A stretch of 64,000 nucleotides of DNA from Sphagnum compactum (taxonomy: Eukaryota > Bryophyta > Sphagnopsida > Sphagnales), in assembly GCA_965153455.1 (NCBI GenBank), contig OZ234493.1, forward strand, positions 2,666,001 through 2,730,000. Direction: 5' to 3'. Of the stretch, positions 58,289-64,000 are shown piece after piece (position 1 is the stretch's first letter; each line of letters starts with the position of its first letter). A model generated the notes under the pieces. It saw only the letters and a program-made list of their open reading frames with translations, made no database searches and had not been told where the DNA came from. The position numbers were made by a program, and so were the translations under genes.

Positions 58289-58738
58289 CACTTAGTGTTC
58301 GGTGCTTACCTAGTTTGGAGGGTTAGAATCATCGATTTCAGTTAGTAAAAATTGATCAGAAATGAAGTCTGATTTTGGAATCGATTCAAGAATTGGAATT
58401 GGAGTTTATATTTTTGAAGAACCAAACCTGAAACAAGGTTTTTTATTCCATTCATGGGTAGAATTGAAAATGAGATTTTGGAAAAAAAATTAGAACTGAG
58501 AGCGAATAAGAGATCAACTAGTTGTAACTGCTGATTCCAGTTTGGGTTACCTGGAACCAAACCAGAACCAAGCTTAATTTTCAAAACCAAAATCAGAGCT
58601 GGAATTATAATTCTTCGAAGAACTAGACCTGCATTTGTGATTCAGTTCTGTGTGGAACTAGAACTGGAATGGTTCTGATTTTCAAAATTGGATATTGTTA
58701 TTCTTTCATAAGAATAAAGAATTGCCCAACACTAAGTA
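58289..58738. mobile_element. Small inverted-repeat element (MITE-like, candidate)
   Basis: The left end CTTAGTGTTCGGTGC and the inverted right end CTTAGTGTTGGGCAA share a short terminal inverted repeat starting TAGTGTT, as in small hAT-type MITEs. The interior is made of GAACCA(a/g)A and GGAATTGGA words. Part of it (58530-58575) recurs inverted at 59270-59345 (CTGCTG.TT...GGGTTAC.TGGAACCAA). No convincing 8-bp duplication is present. Confidence 0.4.
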
Positions 58739-60080
58739 CAACACAACTTCAATTCTCCACTATCTAGTTCATTAGTTCACCTCTCCTTGCCCTATTTACA
58801 TTCTAGGTAAGGAATGAGAGTTTGGAATTTAGATATGGGAACTTCGAAACAAAGTATGAAACAAGGCGAGCAAGGGCAATGCAGGAAAACTAACAATGGG
58901 AACCAACAGCAAAAATCTGAGAACATAACTAAACCGAATAACATAATTAACATATTTACAATGTTCAGAAGCAATTTCAAAACATTGTAATGGCAGTTTT
59001 TGTTACTGTTGGGTGCTTGTAAGAAATTACAACATATTCCTTCCGGTTTGTCAACCAGTGATCTCTCATATAAGGGGAGCTGATGAGACAAGTTTAAAAT
59101 TCCTCATTATAGGAACAACCAGATGTCATAACAGAAAAGAATCAGGTGTGCCAGAGAACTGCCACCTAAATTAGGAAAACCCGTCACAGTTGCTTCATAT
59201 GTGCAAATAACTATAGAACCAAATGTGACAGTTTTTCTCATTTCAGTTTTGAAGATCACAAAGTTAGAAGGGGTCTGGCTTGGTTCCACGTAACCCGGAC
59301 TAGAACCAACAAGCAACTGCTGGTTGTGTTCTACTTTGGTTCCAGTCTTTTTCTTGATTCAGAATGTTGAGGCGGCTATTTGACAGAAACCTGAAGAAAG
59401 TAGAATCGAAGAACCAAAGGTTTTTGTGAACAAAATGTAGGACTTTTTAAATTGCTTGAGTGTGATGGAGAAAGTGAGAGTGAATTGATGCAATTTTGTT
59501 AGAAATTTGAATGTGACATCATAACTCATAACTGATATCCACTGTTTCTCCTAACAAATAGTATTCATAATTTTCTGTGTATGGCGAATGGGGATTCTTC
59601 CTCAAATTTCAACAAAGATGAGAAAATCTTTTGTCGTGTTGCACTTCTTTTTTTCCCTCCTCCTATTTAAAAACTTCTAGTCAAGTTGTGTGCTTTTCTT
59701 CTATCTTCATCTTATCACAAAGTTGAAGCCTTGTTATGCATTGCAAGTTGTTGTAGGCTTGTGCTAAAGTTCGTTGCTTTCAACTTCCAACTATGCGCTT
59801 TGATTGTCATTCTCTTCGTGACCATTTGATTTCATTCCATGTCCTTGCTATAACTACCATGGAAATTTCATGTGCACAAACTAACAATGTTAGTATGTAA
59901 CCTTGGTCTAATGCTTGTGTTTGAGGATGATTGGAAGGATATAGTAACTTGAGCATTGTGAATGTTCTAAAGTAGGAGAATGCTAAAAATTTATTTATTT
60001 ATTTACCTACCAATCCTATGTCCTAAACCTAGGTTAGACCATCTAGTTAAGTCACCTACGCTATCTAATTAGTTCACCTA
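58739..60080. other. Intergenic with one inverted partner of the MITE-like element
   Basis: 59270-59345 pairs with 58530-58575 as noted above. No gene is recognised. Frames at 58792-59091 and 59107-59316 have no motif. Confidence 0.35.
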
Positions 60081-60094
60081 AGTAACAAGTGTCA

Positions 60095-60163
60095 GGACTT
60101 GAACTCCTCACCTCCATATTGAAGAGCCAAGTCCTTAATCATTGCACCACCACCCCATAAGGT
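60095..60163 (-). repeat. tRNA-derived SINE head
   Basis: On the minus strand the segment reads GGTGGTGGTGCAATGATTAAGG (A-box context), then an arm with GGACTTGGCTCTTCAATATGG, then GTTCAAGTC (complement of 60096-60104), a perfect match to the B-box GWTCRANNC. The length and order fit a tRNA head, but the acceptor stem does not pair and the anticodon arm is degenerate, so a SINE is more likely than a gene. Confidence 0.55.
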
Positions 60164-60274
60164 GATATTTTTGAACAACATAATTGTAATGAACATGATT
60201 TTGGACCAATATATTGTAATAAACTTTCATGAATTTTTTTCAACATATTGCACTAAATGAATTTGAATTTTTTT

Positions 60275-61280
60275 TATGTACTACCTACTTAATAAGTTAG
60301 GCTACCTACCTAATAGCCTAGGTGGCCTAGCCTAGGTTAGCTACATAAGCTTAACCTAAGCATAGTTTAGGCTATGTATTTACATAGGTAGCCTAGGTTA
60401 AGCTATGTACCTACCTAGTAGCCTAGGTTAGGTTACGTACTTACCTAGTGGACCTAGGTGGCCTAAATTAAGCTACCTGTTTTGTAGGCCTAGGTGGCTT
60501 AAGTCATGCTACATACCTAGTAGGCCTAAATGGCCTAGGTTAGGCTACCTACCTTGTAGGTCTAGGTGGCCTAATCTAGGCTACATACCTAGTAGGCATA
60601 AGTTAGCTTACCTACCTTGTAGTCCTAAGTGGCCTACTCTACATACGTAGTTACCAAGTAGATCAATAGCCTAGGTTAGGCTACCTACCTTATAGGTCTA
60701 AGTGACCTACACTACATGTATAACTACCAAATAGACCTCAATAGCCTAGGTTAAGTTACTTACTTAATAGGCTTAAATGGCTTAGGTTAGGCTACCTACC
60801 TTATAGGCCTAGATGGCTTACACTACATATGTAACTACTACATAAACCTTAATAGCTTAAGTTAGGCTATCTACCTCGTAGGTTGAGGTGGCCTAGGCTA
60901 CTGACCTAATTAATAGGATAAGCTACCTACCTACTAAACTTAGGTGGCCTATGTTATTTTATACTTAGTAGGCTTAGGCTAATAAGCTACCTACATGGTT
61001 AATAGGTCTACCTAATAAGCTTAGGTCACTTAAGATATTTATCTAAAAAATGTACACTACTTAATTAAAAATTATGTAGTAGTCTTAGGGTACATCCTAG
61101 GTAACCTATTAGGTAGGTCTAGGCTAGGCTACCTAACTAGGCTACTAATTAGGTTATTACTTAACAAGTAGCCTACTATCCTATTAATTATGTTAGGTAG
61201 ATAGGTAGTTTAGGCCTAGTTTACCATACTAGTTATGTTAGGTTAGTTAGGTAACCTACTTGTTTAACAAGTAAGCTAAG
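60275..61280. repeat. CCTAGG/TAGGCTACC array
   Basis: About 1 kb of variants of TAGGCTACCTACCTTGTAGGCCTAGGTGGCC. A unit of about 55-110 bp is visible between 60400 and 60900: GTTAGGCTACCTACCTT.TAGG(c/t)CTA recurs near 60540, 60670 and 60785, with ACTACAT between. The words are self-complementary (CCTAGG, TAGGCCTA), so both strands look alike. Confidence 0.75.
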
Positions 61281-61614
61281 TCATCAAATGAGTATGGCTC
61301 AGTTGACTAAATGTCAAATCATAATGGTCAATTTGAATAAGGGTCAAATTAGGATGGTTAATTTGATTAAACCCTATCCATTTAATATAACCAATTTGAT
61401 TAAGCCATGGCCATTTTGATGGACGTTTGTTCATCTTGATTAAATTTTTGGCTTGACATTTAGTCAAATAGGTCACTTTAATCAAACATACTGATCAAAT
61501 ATGACACATGTGTTTTTCATGCCCCGAACCTTTAGTCAAATGGGACATACCCTTCAATTAGTGTGGACATTTCAGTCAAGTTGGCCTTTTGAAAAGTCAT
61601 GATTTCTTGTAGTG
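61265..61614. repeat. TCAAATGG array with CACTA-type right terminus
   Basis: Variants of AGTCAAAT(g/a)GG and GGTCAATTTGATTAA occur about every 20-40 bp. The block ends TTTCTTGTAGTG at 61614; its complement CACTACAAGAAA is the classic CACTA-superfamily terminus. The array plus terminus is therefore best read as the right subterminal region of a CACTA element. Its left end could not be fixed. Confidence 0.55.
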
Positions 61615-62039
61615 CATGTTCGTCCCCAAGCTCTTTTTGATCAAGAACCAAATATTAAATGACCAGATGTAACGCCAAATGCCACTTTGGGATGTTTTTC
61701 TTTTTCACGAACATTTTTAAAAGACCATGAGACATAAAAGGATTTCTTGAAATATGCATGTTATTTGTCACTAAAGGTTTTTTGCCACTGAAGATTGTTG
61801 AAAATGTTTGGTTCCATATATTGGCTCTCTAGTTGTGCCTTAGGGTACTAAACTTCCCTTATAGGAAAGTTTTTATTGAAGATTTTCCTTTTTGCATTGG
61901 TGAAAAAAACCTTGAGAACATACATTGTGCAACTTGCTTTTGTTGAATATTTATTAGCCACATTCACTTTCAATCTTTGGATGTTGAAAGGGCTTATAAT
62001 GTTTTTTTGATAGTTGTTAATTTTTTGTCCACTATTTAG
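61615..62039. other. Unassigned, upstream of hAT-like pseudogene
   Basis: No motif is readable. It probably includes intron or decayed coding DNA of the pseudogene that follows. Confidence 0.3.
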
Positions 62040-62485
62040 GAACCCAAAAATGTCAATGTTGAATTCTTTGAGGCCCATCATACAAATGGGCCTACCATGG
62101 CTATGAAGTTAGAAGCAATCCTTGACAAATTGAGTTCACACCAAAGATTATATGGTTTACATCAAGGATGAAGGCTCCAATTTGCAAGTTGTGCAATGAT
62201 TTTCAATTCAATTATGTCATGTGGAGACCTCGACATGGTTGAACCATTTGATGGTTATTGTTTCGATCATTCACTATCCAAGATATGTCAATATGCCACT
62301 TGTGATGGCAAGGTGTGTTGTAAATTACATTATGCATCAATAAAATCTACCCAAAATGACATCCATAAATGTATCACACGGCTGAATTTGTTTTGGCAAA
62401 GTGAAGCAAACATGGGAAAAAACACATGCAAAATTAGGTTTGAGCCTATGCAAATTAAACACCCTAGTGAATACGAGGTGCATAT
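62040..62485 (+). pseudogene. hAT-like transposase fragment
   Basis: 62040-62160 reads 'PKNVNVEFFEAHHTNGPTMAMKLEAILDK', followed in shifted frames by a 'VYIKDEGSNLQ'-like piece (62153-62190). 62196-62485 then reads 'MSCGDLDMVEPFDGYCFDHSLSKICQYATCDGKVCCKLHYASIK'. The order 'GxxEa.dT.G..MA..L...L', 'YVKDEGSNL', 'F.G.CFGHA.SK.CQYA..D.KVC' is that of a common plant hAT-like transposase family, placed just N-terminal of the region seen at 23708. Frameshifts and a missing remainder show it is dead. The family link is from pattern memory. Confidence 0.68.
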
Positions 62486-62659
62486 TTAAAGTTAAGACCT
62501 TAGGTTTTTATGTTTTATGGTTGGAAGTTTAAAGTTTAAATCCTTTTGTTGGATCCCCATACAAGGTAACAATAATCAATAACAACATTTAGAAACGTCA
62601 ATAATAGTTTATAATTTAAATCCAGTTCAATGTTTGATTGAAAAGTAGGTGAAAGTGGT

Positions 62660-63660
62660 TAATTTCCATGGTTGATTTTTTTCAAGGTGGTTCTGATTTT
62701 TTTACATGGTTGGTCTTGTGATTTTTTGGGTGGCCTACCATGGGCAAAAATTACGCCTCCATATCCTTGTGAATTTTGTTATTGAAGTTCTTTTCCATGG
62801 TTGGTTTTTTTTTTCCTAGAAGTGTTTGTGATTTATTTTGTGGCCAATCTTGTGATTTTTTTGGTGTTTATCATGGGTATAAGGTTCCACCTTCACCCCC
62901 TTGTGAATTTTAGTGTCCAAGTTCTTTTCCATGGTTGATTTTTATTTTCCAAAGGTGTGTGGGTGTAAGCAGGATAACATGAGCCACATTTGCCTACTTT
63001 TGTGATTGCTTTTGGGGAAATATTTTTAGAATATTCTTGAAATATTCTTGAAAAAGTCTTCAATTCTTTCTTAAAAATATCTTCATACTATTTTATTAAC
63101 GTTCATGTTCAAAATTTGGTAAAAAATGTCATTTTCAAAAAAATTGAAATCCATTTACAAGTCCTTCTACTATTTAAAAGCAAGCGTTACACTGCTTAAA
63201 AAGTGTTTTTGTTAATTTTTTATTCATTGGATTGATTTCGAATTAATTCACGTGTTCCCATGATATATTAAAAATACAACTATATAAACAAATCTTACAA
63301 TTTCAACATCACATTAAATTATGACTTTAAAACATGAAAAGACCAAGCAAGTGTTACACTTGCTATGGTACGTGTTATTGTGACTGGACCCATGTGAGGC
63401 TTATTTACATGACTAATCTTGTGCATTTTTGGGTGAGCCATGGGTTCAAGGTTGTGCCTCCCCCAGCTTTTTGGATTTTTTTATTTAGGTTCATTTTCAT
63501 GGTTGGTATTTTTCAATCCAAGGGTGTTTATGGATTATTCATATGGTTAATCTTGAGAAATTTTTTGGGTGGCTTGCCATGGGTATAATAGCTTTCACAA
63601 TTTTATGAATTTCTTTTTCCAATTTTTTTTCCATGTTTGATTTTTTTTTCCAAGGATGAT
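62660..63660 (+). repeat. Degenerate tandem array, about 130-140 bp units, interrupted
   Basis: Units begin TTTTCCATGGTTG(a/g)TTTTT near 62663, 62793 and 62928, then again near 63497 and 63628. Each contains (c/a)ATGGTTGGTCTTGTGATTTTTT, GGGTGGCC and CCATGGGTATAA. An unrelated stretch at about 62960-63370 separates the two groups. The open frame at 63334-63588 is produced by the repeat. Confidence 0.65.
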
Positions 63661-64000
63661 TTTATATTTTTGTACACCATTGATTTGTGATCCAATATCA
63701 TGTGTTTTTTTCATCTAGCATCAAATGTCAATGACATTTTGAGGTAGTTTCTCCTTATGGTCCATCAAGCTCTTTTCAATTAAATATAATGTGGTGTTTG
63801 GAATCAATTTCAAATTTCACATCAATTGCCTATTTCCACTATATATTTTCTAGGAAAGAAGTTCAATATCCTTCTATCATGGTTTACACATTATGGATTT
63901 GATGTAATTTGAGTTTAATTGAACTTTATGGTGGCTTGTACATGGTTAATTTCAACCGACTTTAGCTTTGTGTGGTTAATTTGAGTTTTGTAATAGGTTG
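63661..64000. other. AT-rich end of window, nothing recognised
   Basis: Only T-rich and ATGG-type words continuing the character of the preceding array are present. Confidence 0.35.

Noticed and set aside
60095-60163. Functional tRNA gene
   Set aside because: The A and B boxes are present, but the acceptor stem does not pair and the anticodon arm is degenerate. Listed as a SINE head instead.
54525-61614. A 7.1-kb CACTA element with CAT duplications
   Set aside because: Only eight terminal bases agree (CACTACAA) and the rest of the ends do not pair. A 3-bp match is weak evidence, so it is not called.
62660-63660. CRISPR-like array
   Set aside because: The repeats are long (130-140 bp), degenerate and without regular unique spacers, and the DNA is plant nuclear.

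Overview
The window is nuclear DNA of a land plant with a repeat-rich, AT-rich genome. The evidence is a wall-associated-kinase-like (WAK-like) receptor kinase with GT-AG introns, fragments of two typical plant genes (a BRITTLE1-type mitochondrial/plastid carrier and a class II HD-Zip homeobox gene), and decayed copies of several plant transposon superfamilies. The species cannot be fixed from the sequence. Gene density is very low: one host gene looks intact, and most of the remaining sequence that can be interpreted is transposons of different ages, many nested.

Layout. 0.8-2.5 kb: gag remnant and LTR of a Ty3/gypsy-like element (minus strand). 3.04-5.91 kb: a complete but dead hAT element (hAT-A copy 1) with a perfect 8-bp target duplication. 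7.4-10.5 kb: long degenerate arrays of AACCATGG-type and TAGGC-type words. 10.71-13.15 kb: a second, unrelated hAT (hAT-B) whose transposase has one in-frame stop. 14.1-14.8 kb: integrase remnant. 15.34-16.68 kb: a large inverted repeat. 16.8-22.3 kb: a truncated fragment and then a pseudogene of the WAK-like family. 23.7-35.3 kb: an old hAT-like transposase pseudogene split by a 4.6-kb CACTA-like element (23.94-28.56 kb) and by a 5.4-kb hAT-A copy (29.34-34.73 kb). 37.8-41.1 kb: the apparently intact WAK-like gene. 45-47 kb: TAGG array. 48.7-50.2 kb: DUF7869-type pseudogene. 51.67-52.48 kb: solo LTR. 58-64 kb: small inverted-repeat element, tRNA-derived SINE, CCTA/TAGG array ending in a CACTA-type terminus, another hAT-like pseudogene, and a tandem array.

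The most striking item is hAT-A copy 2. It has a perfect 8-bp target duplication and an uninterrupted 646-residue transposase, yet where copy 1 has 102 bp it carries about 3.0 kb of host gene sequence: four exons of a BT1-like carrier gene with splice sites, and inside that gene's first intron two homeobox exons of an HD-Zip II gene, all in the transposase orientation. This is a gene-capturing (Pack-type) hAT that still encodes its own transposase.

The WAK-like copies are a dispersed direct duplication (about 20 kb apart). The 18.2-21.8 kb copy has two single-base frameshifts and a CGA-to-TGA stop at the kinase subdomain XI arginine. The 37.9-41.1 kb copy is open throughout but has lost one EGF exon in a phase-neutral way. 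No operons, CRISPR arrays or prokaryotic features are present.
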